DNA of 64,000 nt, from assembly GCA_021772895.1 (NCBI GenBank), contig JAJFLC010000012.1:62001-126000 (forward strand), written 5' to 3'. This document shows positions 40,218-50,430 of this stretch, one piece after another. The stretch is from Mariprofundaceae bacterium (GTDB taxonomy: Bacteria > Pseudomonadota > Zetaproteobacteria > Mariprofundales > Mariprofundaceae). Position 1 is the first letter of the stretch, and every line of letters starts with the position of its first letter. The position numbers were made by a program, and so were the translations under genes. The notes under the pieces are model-generated. The model saw only the letters and a program-made list of their open reading frames with translations, made no database searches and was not told the DNA's origin.

Positions 40218-42173
40218 TTATAAACTTTCCGGCTGCTGTGTCTGTAACTGCTGGACGACGCTCTGATCTTCCAGCGTGGAAATATCAGATGTGATTTCAC
40301 GTCCCGCTGCAATATCACGCAAAAGCCTGCGCATAATTTTTCCTGATCGTGTTTTTGGCAGGCTATCGGCAAAACGAATGTCATCCGGCTTGGCAATCGG
40401 CCCGATTTCTGCGGCAACATGTTTGCAAAGCTCTGCCTGCAATGAACTCGACACCTCACGTTTGAGCACAACAAAGGCACAAATAGCCTCACCTTTTATG
40501 TCATCCGGCCGACCAACCACGGCAGCCTCAGCAACTGCATCATGAGAAACCAGCGCCGATTCAATTTCCATCGTTCCCAACCTGTGCCCCGAAACATTCA
40601 GCACATCATCGATACGTCCCATGATCCAGAAATACCCATCCTCATCACGTCTGGCACCATCTCCGGCAAAATACATGTGATTGCCAAATTTCTGCCAGTA
40701 AGTTTCAACATACCGTGCATCATCACCCCATATACCACGCAACATGGAGGGCCATGGTTTTGTCATCACCAAAAGTCCGCCGCCATTGGGAACTTCCTGA
40801 CCTTCTCCGTCCACCACAGATGCAAAGACCCCTGGCAAAGGCAAGGTTGCTGAACCTGGCTTGGTGGGTGTTGCAAAGGGAAGTGGTGCAAGCATGTGCC
40901 CACCCGTTTCCGTCTGCCACCATGTATCCGTAATCGGGCAACGTTCACCGCCAATGGTTTTGTGATACCACATCCATGCTTCAGGATTAATCGGTTCACC
41001 GACGGTCCCAAGCACGCGCAGTTTTGTGAGGTCATATTTCGCAGGCCACTGATCTCCTGCCTTGATCAGAGCTCGAATCGCTGTCGGTGCGGTATAAAAA
41101 ATCGTTACGCCATGTTCTTCACATATCTTCCAAAGCCGCCCTGCATCCGGGTAAGTGGGTACACCCTCATACATCAATGTTGTGCCACCATTCGATAATG
41201 GCCCATAAACAGAGTAAGTATGTCCAGTAATCCAGCCCACATCTGCTGTACACCAAAAAACATCCTTTTTCGGGTTGAAATCAAAGCTCCACTGCATGGT
41301 CAAATGTGCCCATAGCAAATAGCCACCGGTTGAATGAACAATGCCTTTTGGTTTTCCTGTTGAACCGGAAGTATAAAGAATAAATAATGGGTGCTCTGCC
41401 GAAACAGCTAATGGTTCGCACACTGTACTCTGTGTCGCAAGCAACGCATGCCAATGCACATCGCGTTCTTTTGTCCATAAAATTTCATTTTTACCATGTT
41501 TCACCACAAGCACATGCTCGACAGACTCACACCCTTCGCTCAACGCCTCATCCACAGCAGGCTTAAGTGCATGCACAGTTCCGCGCCGATAACCCCCATC
41601 TGCCGTGATCACCAATTTCGCCCCTGCATCCATAATGCGATCACGAAGAGCCCGTGAAGAAAACGCGCCAAAAACAACCGAATGTGTTGCACCAATACGA
41701 CTGCAAGCCAACATCGCAATGGCTGCTTCAGGAATCATGGGCATATAGATCACAACACGATCTCCGGGCTCAACACCCAAAGATTTCATGCCATTGGCAG
41801 CTCTGCTCACATCATCAAGCAACGCCTGATAACTTATCTTACGCACATCCCCCGGCTCACCTTCCCAGATGATCGCAGTGCGCTCACCATGCCCTGCATT
41901 CACATGCCGATCCAGACAGTTCTCGGAAAGATTCAATTCACCCTCTTCGAACCATTTAAAAAACGGTGCGTTAGAATCATTCAACACCGTTGAAAAAGGC
42001 TTTCTCCATATCAAATGTTCATTGGCCAACCCACGCCATGTACCTTCATAATCACTGTTAAAATGGGCGACAAGGTTTTTATACGCTTCCATAGAAGCAA
42101 TGTTTGACCCTTCCGAAACAGGCGGTTGAAACATACGATGTTCGCCCAACATCGACTCAATCGTGTCACTCAT
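40218..42173 (-). CDS. acs: Acetyl-CoA synthetase
   Basis: [38 protein letters not shown]. Confidence 0.97.
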   Translation of the reverse strand: MSDTIESMLGEHRMFQPPVSEGSNIASMEAYKNLVAHFNSDYEGTWRGLANEHLIWRKPFSTVLNDSNAPFFKWFEEGELNLSENCLDRHVNAGHGERTAIIWEGEPGDVRKISYQALLDDVSRAANGMKSLGVEPGDRVVIYMPMIPEAAIAMLACSRIGATHSVVFGAFSSRALRDRIMDAGAKLVITADGGYRRGTVHALKPAVDEALSEGCESVEHVLVVKHGKNEILWTKERDVHWHALLATQSTVCEPLAVSAEHPLFILYTSGSTGKPKGIVHSTGGYLLWAHLTMQWSFDFNPKKDVFWCTADVGWITGHTYSVYGPLSNGGTTLMYEGVPTYPDAGRLWKICEEHGVTIFYTAPTAIRALIKAGDQWPAKYDLTKLRVLGTVGEPINPEAWMWYHKTIGGERCPITDTWWQTETGGHMLAPLPFATPTKPGSATLPLPGVFASVVDGEGQEVPNGGGLLVMTKPWPSMLRGIWGDDARYVETYWQKFGNHMYFAGDGARRDEDGYFWIMGRIDDVLNVSGHRLGTMEIESALVSHDAVAEAAVVGRPDDIKGEAICAFVVLKREVSSSLQAELCKHVAAEIGPIAKPDDIRFADSLPKTRSGKIMRRLLRDIAAGREITSDISTLEDQSVVQQLQTQQPESL

Positions 42174-42314
42174 TGAAGCCTCCTTTCAAAATTTAAATCT
42201 GACCGGAGCAATGCATACGTCAACAAACATCGTACAATACATACAAAACGTGCGTCAGTTCACAGAACAAAACCTTCAACTTTTGTAAGCTATGAAATGT
42301 TAGGAGGCTCACCC

Positions 42315-42416
42315 GTGAAAATTTACTGGAAAAATATTCAACGCTTTTCACTGGTCTATAGTCTGGCTGTCGGTTATCTATTCATGCTACACAGCTTACT
42401 CAACCCTTACTATTAA
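42315..42416 (+). CDS. 33-aa small single-TM protein
   Basis: GTG start after strong taggagg SD; MKIYWKNIQRFSLVYSLAVGYLFMLHSLLNPYY*. Confidence 0.55.
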   Translation: MKIYWKNIQRFSLVYSLAVGYLFMLHSLLNPYY

Positions 42417-42445
42417 CACACACGCCAAACCGCTATCCTTCGCCG

Positions 42446-42772
42446 ATGGAAAATGAGGCATGCATCATCCTGACCAGCGTCGAATCCAAAAAAGACGCGA
42501 TGACCATTGCAGAACAACTTGTTGAAAAAAATCTTGCGGCATGCGTTCAGATTTCTGCCCAAGGTGAATCTGTCTATCGCTGGAAAGGCAAGACTCAAAA
42601 AAATCAGGAATATTTTCTGAACATTAAAAGCACGCGAGCCAACAAACTGTCGATCATCACATGGCTACACAAACATCACCCATACGACATCCCGGAAATA
42701 CTATGTTTAAATGCCGATGCCAGTAAAACATATGTGCAATGGATCTCTTCAAATACTTGCAGTGACACCTGA
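42446..42772 (+). CDS. cutA: Divalent cation tolerance protein CutA
   Basis: CutA1 sequence, LVEKNLAACVQI, HPYDIPEIL. Confidence 0.93.
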   Translation: MENEACIILTSVESKKDAMTIAEQLVEKNLAACVQISAQGESVYRWKGKTQKNQEYFLNIKSTRANKLSIITWLHKHHPYDIPEILCLNADASKTYVQWISSNTCSDT

Positions 42773-42840
42773 ATGCGTAAGAAATCAGAAGCAATCCAGA
42801 CACATGACACAACAAAACAACGATACAATAAGGAACTTAC

Positions 42841-43599
42841 ATGATTGAAGTTACATTGATTGGCGCATTTATGGCAGGATTACTCTCTTTTTTATCCCCA
42901 TGCGTGCTGCCACTCGTACCCGCGTATTTATCATTTATCAGTGGTGTTTCAATCAACGTATTGCGATCCAATACAGAACAGGGAAGCACATCTGTCCGCA
43001 AACATGCAGTTGCTCAATCCATGTGGTTCATTCTTGGTTTCAGTCTCGTTTTCATCGCACTCGGCGCATCCGCATCATGGTTTGGCCAGTGGCTACTCGG
43101 GCACATGACGATATTAGGAAAGTTTGCCGGCGCCATTATTTTTGTATTTGGACTTCACTATACCGGACTTATTCGCATACCATTTTTGATGATGGATGCC
43201 CATTTAGACACGGCCAATGTCAAGGCAAAAAATGGCCTGGGTGCCATCACTTTGGGTGCTGCATTTGCCTTTGGCTGGACCCCGTGTGTCGGACCTATTC
43301 TGGGCGCGATTCTGGCTGTCGCTGGTGGCCAGGGAGAGGTCGTCCAGGGCATCATTCTTCTTGCAACTTACTCAGCAGGGCTGGGCATTCCTTTTTTACT
43401 CGCGGCACTGGCAACCGATGCGTTCCTGAACTGGTCTCAACGATTTAAAAAACACCTGCATGCTGTAGAAATCACATCCGGTATACTTCTTATGCTTGTT
43501 GGCATCATGATTTTTCTCGGTAGCTTCAGCATCGTGGCAGCATGGCTCATTGAATATCTTCCATGGCTGGCTGATATTGAGTCCTCTATCACCCTGTAA
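42841..43599 (+). CDS. ccdA: Cytochrome c biogenesis protein CcdA
   Basis: LSPCVLPLVPAYLSFISG; FGWTPCVGPILGAIL. Confidence 0.93.
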   Translation: MIEVTLIGAFMAGLLSFLSPCVLPLVPAYLSFISGVSINVLRSNTEQGSTSVRKHAVAQSMWFILGFSLVFIALGASASWFGQWLLGHMTILGKFAGAIIFVFGLHYTGLIRIPFLMMDAHLDTANVKAKNGLGAITLGAAFAFGWTPCVGPILGAILAVAGGQGEVVQGIILLATYSAGLGIPFLLAALATDAFLNWSQRFKKHLHAVEITSGILLMLVGIMIFLGSFSIVAAWLIEYLPWLADIESSITL

Positions 43600-43637
43600 T
43601 AAAAGAAAATTTTCTCTATTCTGACTTCAATACAGGG

Positions 43638-43967
43638 TTGACCATCACGGCCACGAGTGATTCAATGCCATGCATGAGCGCAACAGACAACCAAGAGGCC
43701 ATACAGCAACGTGTTGAAAAACTGACACAACACATGGCAGCGATTCGACGCAACATGGAAAAATTAATGGCTGAGAATCAGCGTTTACGCGAGGTTGTTC
43801 GTTTGGCTGAGTCGGAGCTTCGAAAACGCCGTGACCAGGTCCAGCATCTGGAAACGGATCTTCAAGGGTTACAGAGTGATCGCTTTGATGCAAAAGCACG
43901 TGTTGAAAATGCCATCGAAAAGCTGGATCACCTGATCGCGGTGAACCCAAACAAGGACGAGCAATGA
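43638..43967 (+). CDS. Coiled-coil protein upstream of zapA (TIGR02449/ZapB-like)
   Basis: Heptad-rich sequence; 4-nt overlap with zapA. Confidence 0.7.
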   Translation: MTITATSDSMPCMSATDNQEAIQQRVEKLTQHMAAIRRNMEKLMAENQRLREVVRLAESELRKRRDQVQHLETDLQGLQSDRFDAKARVENAIEKLDHLIAVNPNKDEQ

Positions 43968-44257
43968 GTCAACCTATTGATATCACTCTAATGGGTCGCA
44001 GCTTCACCATTCGCACCGATGATGATCCAGCACAGGTCCTCGCTGCCGCAGATCTCGTTCAAACTCAAATCGATGAACTTCGTCAGCTGGGCTCAACTGT
44101 CGCGTCAGATCGACTCATGGCACTGGTGGCATTGAATCTGGCAGGTGAACTGCTTAAAAAAGATCAGGGTCAGGTTGCAGACTTAAATGATTTGCTTTCT
44201 GCTTTGGACGATGTGGTTTTACAAGCAGAAGGTTTAGTGAAAGTGCCCCTGCGCTGA
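43964..44257 (+). CDS. zapA: Cell division protein ZapA
   Basis: ZapA sequence; synteny with 6S RNA and fau. Confidence 0.85.
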   Translation: MSQPIDITLMGRSFTIRTDDDPAQVLAAADLVQTQIDELRQLGSTVASDRLMALVALNLAGELLKKDQGQVADLNDLLSALDDVVLQAEGLVKVPLR

Positions 44258-44261
44258 TTGA

Positions 44262-44451
44262 TTTGATTAATTGGCAGCCCAAGTTGCCTGAGCCGATATG
44301 TGTTAAACGGAAGCTTATCTACTTTGATTGTCCTGATTGTCCGCGTCCCCAATTAAGCCGGGATACCTGATGTTAAAGTATAACGCCCACCTCCGTTGGA
44401 GGGTTCGACAACGTTGTATCAAATCGCCAGTGTGTGGGCGTGCTCTTTTTT
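44262..44451 (+). ncRNA. ssrS: 6S RNA candidate
   Basis: Between zapA and fau; contains CCTGAGCCGATAT found in 6S RNAs; 3' stem acgcccac/gtgggcgt and T6 end. Boundaries approximate. Confidence 0.72.
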
Positions 44452-44490
44452 ACCCTATCAAAAACAACCCTATAAAGTTGAAATATAAAA

Positions 44491-45084
44491 TTGAAACAAG
44501 TTGTGACTACTTCTAAATCTCTACTCAGAACCAACGCACTATCACAGCGTAAAAATCTTTCAGAAGATTCTCGTCGCGCATATTCGCTTAAAATCGAAAA
44601 CCGTCTTTTTGAATATCTTAAAGACTTCCAATCCAGCAATGTTCACCTGCTTACCTACCGGGCAACACCCGAAGAAGTTGATACCAGTGCCCTGTTTAAA
44701 ACATTTACAGGTCATCTCTATGCCCCCTGTGTGCACGATAGTAAAGACATGCATTGGTTAAATATCGATAACGATACGCATTGGGTTCATGGTGCCTTTG
44801 GTATTTTAGAGCCAACAAATGGTCATCACTGGAACCCTGAACATCAACCCACCATTTTATTATGTCCACTGGTCGGCTTTGACCGTGCCGGAAACCGGCT
44901 CGGCATGGGCAAAGGTTGTTTTGATCGTTGGCTGGCAACATATCAATCTCATATGCATGCCATCATCGGACTCGCATTTTCATGTCAGGAAGTTCCAAAT
45001 ATCCCTTCCGAGCCTCATGACATCGCCATGCATAGCATTATCACTGAAAAGGAAATTATTTCATGTCAGACAATCCCGCGTTAA
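44491..45084 (+). CDS. fau: 5-formyltetrahydrofolate cyclo-ligase
   Basis: VGFDRAGNRLGMGKGCFDRWL motif. Confidence 0.92.
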   Translation: MKQVVTTSKSLLRTNALSQRKNLSEDSRRAYSLKIENRLFEYLKDFQSSNVHLLTYRATPEEVDTSALFKTFTGHLYAPCVHDSKDMHWLNIDNDTHWVHGAFGILEPTNGHHWNPEHQPTILLCPLVGFDRAGNRLGMGKGCFDRWLATYQSHMHAIIGLAFSCQEVPNIPSEPHDIAMHSIITEKEIISCQTIPR

Positions 45085-45875
45085 ATTCAATAAACACCCT
45101 CATCATTGGTGACATCATCGGCAGAGCAGGCCGTGTTGCCCTGAAAGACCATCTTCCCCGGCTTATTGACAGACACCAGATTGATTTTGTGATCGCCAAT
45201 GGAGAAAACATGGCCGCAGGTTTTGGCACCAATGCCAGGTTGGCTGATGAGATGTTTGAATTGGGTGTTAATGTGCTCACAAATGGTAACCATTGCTGGG
45301 ATCAGCGTGATTTCCTGGAGCAGATTGATGAAGATGATCGTTTGATACGCCCTATGAATTTTTCTGCCTATGCACCGGGGCGAGGCTGGACCATTCAGGA
45401 AACAGCAAGTGGTGATCGTATTGCCGTCATCAACCTGATTGGTCAGGTGTTTATGGGCATGGGATGGGATTGTCCGTTTGCAGCCGTAGAACGCGCCCTG
45501 GAAGAAATCCCTGATGATATCAAAATCATTATTGTAGATATGCATGCGGAAGCAAGCAGTGAAAAAATGGGCATAGGATGGTTTCTCGATGGCAAAGCAT
45601 CCTTTGTTTATGGCACACACACACATATCCCGACATGTGATGAAATCATTCACCCCAGTGGCACAGCCTACCAATCTGACATCGGCATGACCGGCTCTTA
45701 CCACTCGATTATTGGTATGAAAGTTGAAAGCGCACTCAAACGCATGGTACAGAAACTTCCTCAGCGCTTTGAAGCAGTTGAGCGTGGTGCTTCGATTTTT
45801 GCCACCATGGTCAAAATCAATACACAAACAGGCATGGCACTTGCCATTGAGCGCATTCACATTCCCCCAGCTTAA
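45063..45875 (+). CDS. YmdB-family metallophosphoesterase (TIGR00282)
   Basis: IIGDIIGRAGR; NGENMAAGFG; TNGNHCWDQ; GTHTHIPT. Confidence 0.92.
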   Translation: MSDNPALNSINTLIIGDIIGRAGRVALKDHLPRLIDRHQIDFVIANGENMAAGFGTNARLADEMFELGVNVLTNGNHCWDQRDFLEQIDEDDRLIRPMNFSAYAPGRGWTIQETASGDRIAVINLIGQVFMGMGWDCPFAAVERALEEIPDDIKIIIVDMHAEASSEKMGIGWFLDGKASFVYGTHTHIPTCDEIIHPSGTAYQSDIGMTGSYHSIIGMKVESALKRMVQKLPQRFEAVERGASIFATMVKINTQTGMALAIERIHIPPA

Positions 45876-46072
45876 AAAACACGTGAGCAACAGTCAGAGC
45901 ATTTGTGCAAATCCCATCTTTTTTTAAACTAAATGACCATATTTGAGAAAATTGTATGGGTGAAAACACTCAAAAATTGCTTAATATTGTTGGGGAAAAT
46001 CCATTTAATGTGAAAAATTTCACATCAATTCCACCATTCTATCCCTTAAAAAACGCTTCACTTGAAAGGCAA

Positions 46073-47059
46073 TCAGAACAGTTCCACCTCTCCTTTATCC
46101 ATGCTCTGCTGAGAAACAGGATTACTCTCCTCTAAACGAAGTCCCTTTCTATATGACATAATCTCTTCACGTAGCGTACCAATACCATCTGCATACGCCT
46201 GAAGGCCAAGTCCACTCTCCTCACGCAACTTGGAAAGCCCGCTGGAAAGCCTGGAAACAAAACCCTCCATACGATCCAAATGTAAATCAGTATGGCTCAA
46301 ACTTTGGCTAACGATATCTTCAAACTGAAGCGCCCGGATCGCATCACCCATGTGCTGTTTCATTTCAGCATTCACACTGTCTGCATCTGTCTTGCATTTG
46401 GAGATCGCATTGCTGGCCTGATTCAAATATTCGACCATCTCCTCAACCTTGGCCTTGGATGAAAAGACAGCCGCCATATCTTTTTTGGACACTTCATCCA
46501 CCACCAGTTTAGTCAGCCTGCACAAACCTTGAGCGATTTTTGTTTCGGCAAACATGGCATCATGCATTGCGATGGCGTTGCAGGAGAGATCTCGGATTTG
46601 ATCCATATCAGGATTCTCCTCCGAGGCCAGAATATGAATCCTGTTCAGCAATTCCGATGTCTTCTCTGCTTCAGAGAGAGAGCTTCGCATATGGGTAGCC
46701 ATTTCATTCATATTTGTTAATGCAGTCAGACTTTTTTTACTATCCTGTATGAGCGAATCCAAAAGCTCTGTCAGCGCCACCGCGGTCTGTTCAATATGCT
46801 GAAAAATATTTTTCTCAGAACCCGAAGAATCTGGATCGGTAACGACCTCTGCCATCATCGTCGAAAAAAGCTTCATCTGATCCGCCGATCTGTCATCAAT
46901 GCCATAAAAGCTTTCATGCAGAGAAACAATCGCATCTGACAATAGTGCTTTAACCTGATGAACCTGACCTTTTATTGTGACGATTTCACTTCCCATGCTC
47001 TCATCAACATCTTTGAGTAATGTCTCGATAGCCTCTTGCAATTTAGACTCATTTTTCAT
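46073..47059 (-). CDS. Chemotaxis-cluster helical protein, CheZ-like candidate
   Basis: Last gene of the che operon; helical; [10 protein letters not shown] (D-x3-Q) and C-terminal GEVELF. Confidence 0.6.
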   Translation of the reverse strand: MKNESKLQEAIETLLKDVDESMGSEIVTIKGQVHQVKALLSDAIVSLHESFYGIDDRSADQMKLFSTMMAEVVTDPDSSGSEKNIFQHIEQTAVALTELLDSLIQDSKKSLTALTNMNEMATHMRSSLSEAEKTSELLNRIHILASEENPDMDQIRDLSCNAIAMHDAMFAETKIAQGLCRLTKLVVDEVSKKDMAAVFSSKAKVEEMVEYLNQASNAISKCKTDADSVNAEMKQHMGDAIRALQFEDIVSQSLSHTDLHLDRMEGFVSRLSSGLSKLREESGLGLQAYADGIGTLREEIMSYRKGLRLEESNPVSQQSMDKGEVELF

Positions 47060-48132
47060 ATTCGTCCTCCTTTTCCAAGCGAAGAGACCAATGTTTTGGC
47101 GACCTCGTTTAATGGTACAACACTTTCAACTGCATCAGCCTTAAATGCAGCACCGGGCATCCCCCAGACAACACTGCTGGCTTCGTCCTGTCCGATGGTT
47201 CTTGCGCCTGCCTCACGCATGCGCTTCAGGCCGTGGGCACCATCTGAGCCCATGCCTGTCAAAATCACACCCACAGCATTCTGTCCGACCCGTTTTGCAA
47301 CCGAATCAAACATGACGTCAACCGATGGTTTATGCCTGCTAACCGCTGGCCCATCATCAAGCTGACAGATATACCTTGCCCCGCTTTTTCTGATCATCAG
47401 GTGCTTGTCTCCCGGTGCAATAAACGCACAGCCGGGAAGAATCTGATCGCCATCTTTGGCCTCGCTCACCTTTAACGATGAATGATCATTCACACGCTCT
47501 GCAAATGATCCGCTAAAAGCAGCCGGAATATGCTGCGTGATCACCACGCCCGGAAAGTTAGCCGGTAGCTGAGAAAGCACATATTTAATGGCTTCCGTCC
47601 CACCCGTTGATGCACCAATTGCAACAATTTTATCCGTGGTATTAAAATGTTTCATCTGTGATTCTGTCACCATTTCCTTCTGTATATCAGAAGAATTTCG
47701 CAGCGAATCATGAACAGCAGAGATACGAACCGCCGCTGCTGCCTTAACTTTAGAGATGATCTCTTCTGAATACTCAGCCAGTCGATAGGTTGCTCCCAAC
47801 TTAGGTTTACTGATAAAATCAATCGCACCCAGCTCCATTGCCCTAAGGGTTACATCCGCTCCTTTTTCGGTAAGCGTAGAAACCATAACAACTGGCATAG
47901 GCCGTAATCGCATCAAATTTGAGAGAAAGGTCAACCCATCCATCTTTGGCATTTCCACATCCAGTGTCAGCACATCAGGATTGGTTGCTTTGATCTGTTC
48001 TCTGGCAATCAACGGGTCGGCAGCAGCCCCCACGACCTCAATATCAGGGTCCTCACTCAGGATTTCTGTCAGCAGCTTTCTTACCAGTGCCGAGTCATCA
48101 ATAATCAAAACTTTTGTTTTTTTATGGGTCAT
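47056..48132 (-). CDS. cheB: CheB protein-glutamate methylesterase
   Basis: REC domain plus [46 protein letters not shown]. Confidence 0.97.
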   Translation of the reverse strand: MTHKKTKVLIIDDSALVRKLLTEILSEDPDIEVVGAAADPLIAREQIKATNPDVLTLDVEMPKMDGLTFLSNLMRLRPMPVVMVSTLTEKGADVTLRAMELGAIDFISKPKLGATYRLAEYSEEIISKVKAAAAVRISAVHDSLRNSSDIQKEMVTESQMKHFNTTDKIVAIGASTGGTEAIKYVLSQLPANFPGVVITQHIPAAFSGSFAERVNDHSSLKVSEAKDGDQILPGCAFIAPGDKHLMIRKSGARYICQLDDGPAVSRHKPSVDVMFDSVAKRVGQNAVGVILTGMGSDGAHGLKRMREAGARTIGQDEASSVVWGMPGAAFKADAVESVVPLNEVAKTLVSSLGKGGRI

Positions 48133-48139
48133 CACGCCT

Positions 48140-48820
48140 TCACTCAAAAAAACGCGCAATATCAATCGGTTCAATATCAATCAGTTCATCATCACTCGAT
48201 TTAACGTCCTTGGGTCTTGATCCGTTTTTCAAATCATATCTATAGTCCATTTCACGTTGTTGAATCGTATCGTTATGCAACGTGTCTATTCGTTTGATCA
48301 TCACTTTGCCGGTTTTAGGAAAAAAATAGACTTTTCTCGGCTGTGTACCGCCTAAATCCTCTGCTGCCACAGGCATACCCGCATTTTGTAAAAACTCTCT
48401 GGCAAATTTAATGTTTTGCGCGCCCACATCAGATTGTCCCGCATTGATCAACCCGCCACCAAAGATCTTCACCTCCAAACTATTTTTATCACCACCATGC
48501 TTAATCACATCATCTAGCAAGTGTTTCATGGCATAGTCACCATATCGACTCGCCATACCTGTTTTATCTGTATCCCATCGACCTGAGTTTTCGTGAGTAA
48601 CCGGAAGCATGAAATGATTCATTCCGCCAATGCCCGATGTTTTATCCCGCACACAAGCAGAAACACATGAACCGAGTACAGTGACAACACATTCATCCAA
48701 AGCCGTCACGTAATACTCGCCAGGTAATATCTTCGCCGAAGTACAATGATGCAGCTGATCATAATAGGTATTGATATGATCAAAACCGGGAAGCCCTTTA
48801 TGTTTTTTAAAGTTTTTCAT
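48140..48820 (-). CDS. cheD: CheD receptor deamidase
   Basis: [23 protein letters not shown]; start at MKNFKKHKG. Confidence 0.93.
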   Translation of the reverse strand: MKNFKKHKGLPGFDHINTYYDQLHHCTSAKILPGEYYVTALDECVVTVLGSCVSACVRDKTSGIGGMNHFMLPVTHENSGRWDTDKTGMASRYGDYAMKHLLDDVIKHGGDKNSLEVKIFGGGLINAGQSDVGAQNIKFAREFLQNAGMPVAAEDLGGTQPRKVYFFPKTGKVMIKRIDTLHNDTIQQREMDYRYDLKNGSRPKDVKSSDDELIDIEPIDIARFFE

Positions 48821-49679
48821 AAATAGACTGTCCCACAAGGTCTGCCCGTTCGGTGACACCAAACAGGGTTTCAGAATGGCCAACAAAAAGAGTGCCGTGA
48901 CTGGCTAAAAGATCAAAATAACGATCAATAAGTGTTTTTTTTGTTTCAGCATCAAAATAAATAATGACATTTCGGCAAAACAGGACATCCAGAGGGCCTT
49001 TAATCGGCCACTCATCCATCAGGTTTAAACATTTAAAAGTGATCATATCGCGCAGTTCAGGCTTCACGCGCACCATGCCCTGATTGCTACCGGTTCCATT
49101 CACAAACCAGCGATGCAATCTGTTGTTTTCAATGCCAGCGATTCTTTCTTCCTTGTAGACACCTTTGGAGCCCGTATCAATCATGTTGCTATCCATATCT
49201 GTCGCAAGGATTTTGACATCCCAACCCGGAGGCATCGTCTCAGCCACACACATCGCAATGGAATAAGGCTCTTCACCACTTGAGCAACCGGCAGACCAGA
49301 TGCGAATGCGCCGACTGGCAGCGTTGACTTTCATCAGATGAGGGAGGACTCTGTTTTTCAGATGCTCAAAATGATGTGGTTCACGAAAAAACGCCGTCAG
49401 ATTGGTTGTCATGGAGTTGACAAAGTTCCGCACCTCTTCACCTTCTATATCCGCATTGAGTAAAGTGGCATATTCCTTAAAAGATGAGAGGTTTAGCTCC
49501 CTTAAGCGGCGGGTCAACCGACCATAAACCATATCCGACTTGCCTTCATGCAAATCAATTCCTGTCAGCGCTTTCACCAAACCACGCAGCACATTAAAAT
49601 CACGGGATGAGAAAGAAAACTCACGACGCCCCTCTTCAACACCGCTATTTTTGCGCTTGGCTTCTACTGTCATATTCAT
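48807..49679 (-). CDS. cheR: CheR methyltransferase
   Basis: IWSAGCSSGEEPYSIAM; VLFCRNVIIYF. Confidence 0.96.
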   Translation of the reverse strand: MNMTVEAKRKNSGVEEGRREFSFSSRDFNVLRGLVKALTGIDLHEGKSDMVYGRLTRRLRELNLSSFKEYATLLNADIEGEEVRNFVNSMTTNLTAFFREPHHFEHLKNRVLPHLMKVNAASRRIRIWSAGCSSGEEPYSIAMCVAETMPPGWDVKILATDMDSNMIDTGSKGVYKEERIAGIENNRLHRWFVNGTGSNQGMVRVKPELRDMITFKCLNLMDEWPIKGPLDVLFCRNVIIYFDAETKKTLIDRYFDLLASHGTLFVGHSETLFGVTERADLVGQSIYEKL

Positions 49680-50173
49680 AACACCATCAAATCTGAAAGG
49701 CCGAGCTGTTCAGAAGATTTACGAAGTGCCTGAGATGCTGATTTCCATGAAACATCTAATTTTCGATTTTTTGCATCCTGAATCACTGCATAAATCAGCT
49801 GTGTACCCGCCGTATCCACTTGATTCAACCCTCCCGCATCCATCTTAATCTCAGAAGCTGATTCCAGCATAGCAAGCCATGTTTTATGAAGTGTCTCGAC
49901 CTGAGCAATGCCCAGATCACCTTCCAGAAGCAGCACCTTTGGCTCACGCTTTTTCTCCTCTTCATGCTGAATATCCTGCGCCTCTATCTCGCTTTTTTCG
50001 GATGCTTTAGCCGCCTTCTTCACTTCAGATGCCGGTGCTGCGATTGAAGTCGCAACATCGCTTACATCCGCCTGAGTTTCAGCCTCTGGCACATTTTTTT
50101 TCTTATCAACCAACGCCTGAGAGTCCTTTTCCACATCCTTTGCTGCACTCTTTTTAATGACTTTTTTCTTCAT
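49676..50173 (-). CDS. STAS-domain protein with charged N-terminal extension
   Basis: C-terminal STAS (MDAGGLNQVDTAGTQLIYAV); K/A/E-rich N-terminus. Confidence 0.8.
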   Translation of the reverse strand: MKKKVIKKSAAKDVEKDSQALVDKKKNVPEAETQADVSDVATSIAAPASEVKKAAKASEKSEIEAQDIQHEEEKKREPKVLLLEGDLGIAQVETLHKTWLAMLESASEIKMDAGGLNQVDTAGTQLIYAVIQDAKNRKLDVSWKSASQALRKSSEQLGLSDLMVL

Positions 50174-50430
50174 GAAAATGTCCTTTCCTTCAAAATTTCC
50201 TGAGCATGGATACAATCACCGTCAGCCCCGTTATGGCACGTATCAAACATCAAATTCGAAAATAATTTATCCATAACTGGGACAGGCAGCCAAAGCATTA
50301 GAAAAGTTTGTAGCTCTGATTATTTTTCCCACACCACCTTTCTGATTGATCAGCGATATCAACTACATACAATGCACTTAGGCGTTCACGAAGATGAAGG
50401 TGTAATTTAACATTGCTTATCTGGCACATC

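Noticed and set aside
45087-45890. 267-aa minus-strand ORF
   Set aside because: Complete shadow of the YmdB-family gene with no protein-like composition or domain
46007-46026. Palindrome atgtgaaa-aa-tttcacat
   Set aside because: Between convergent genes; most likely an ordinary bidirectional terminator
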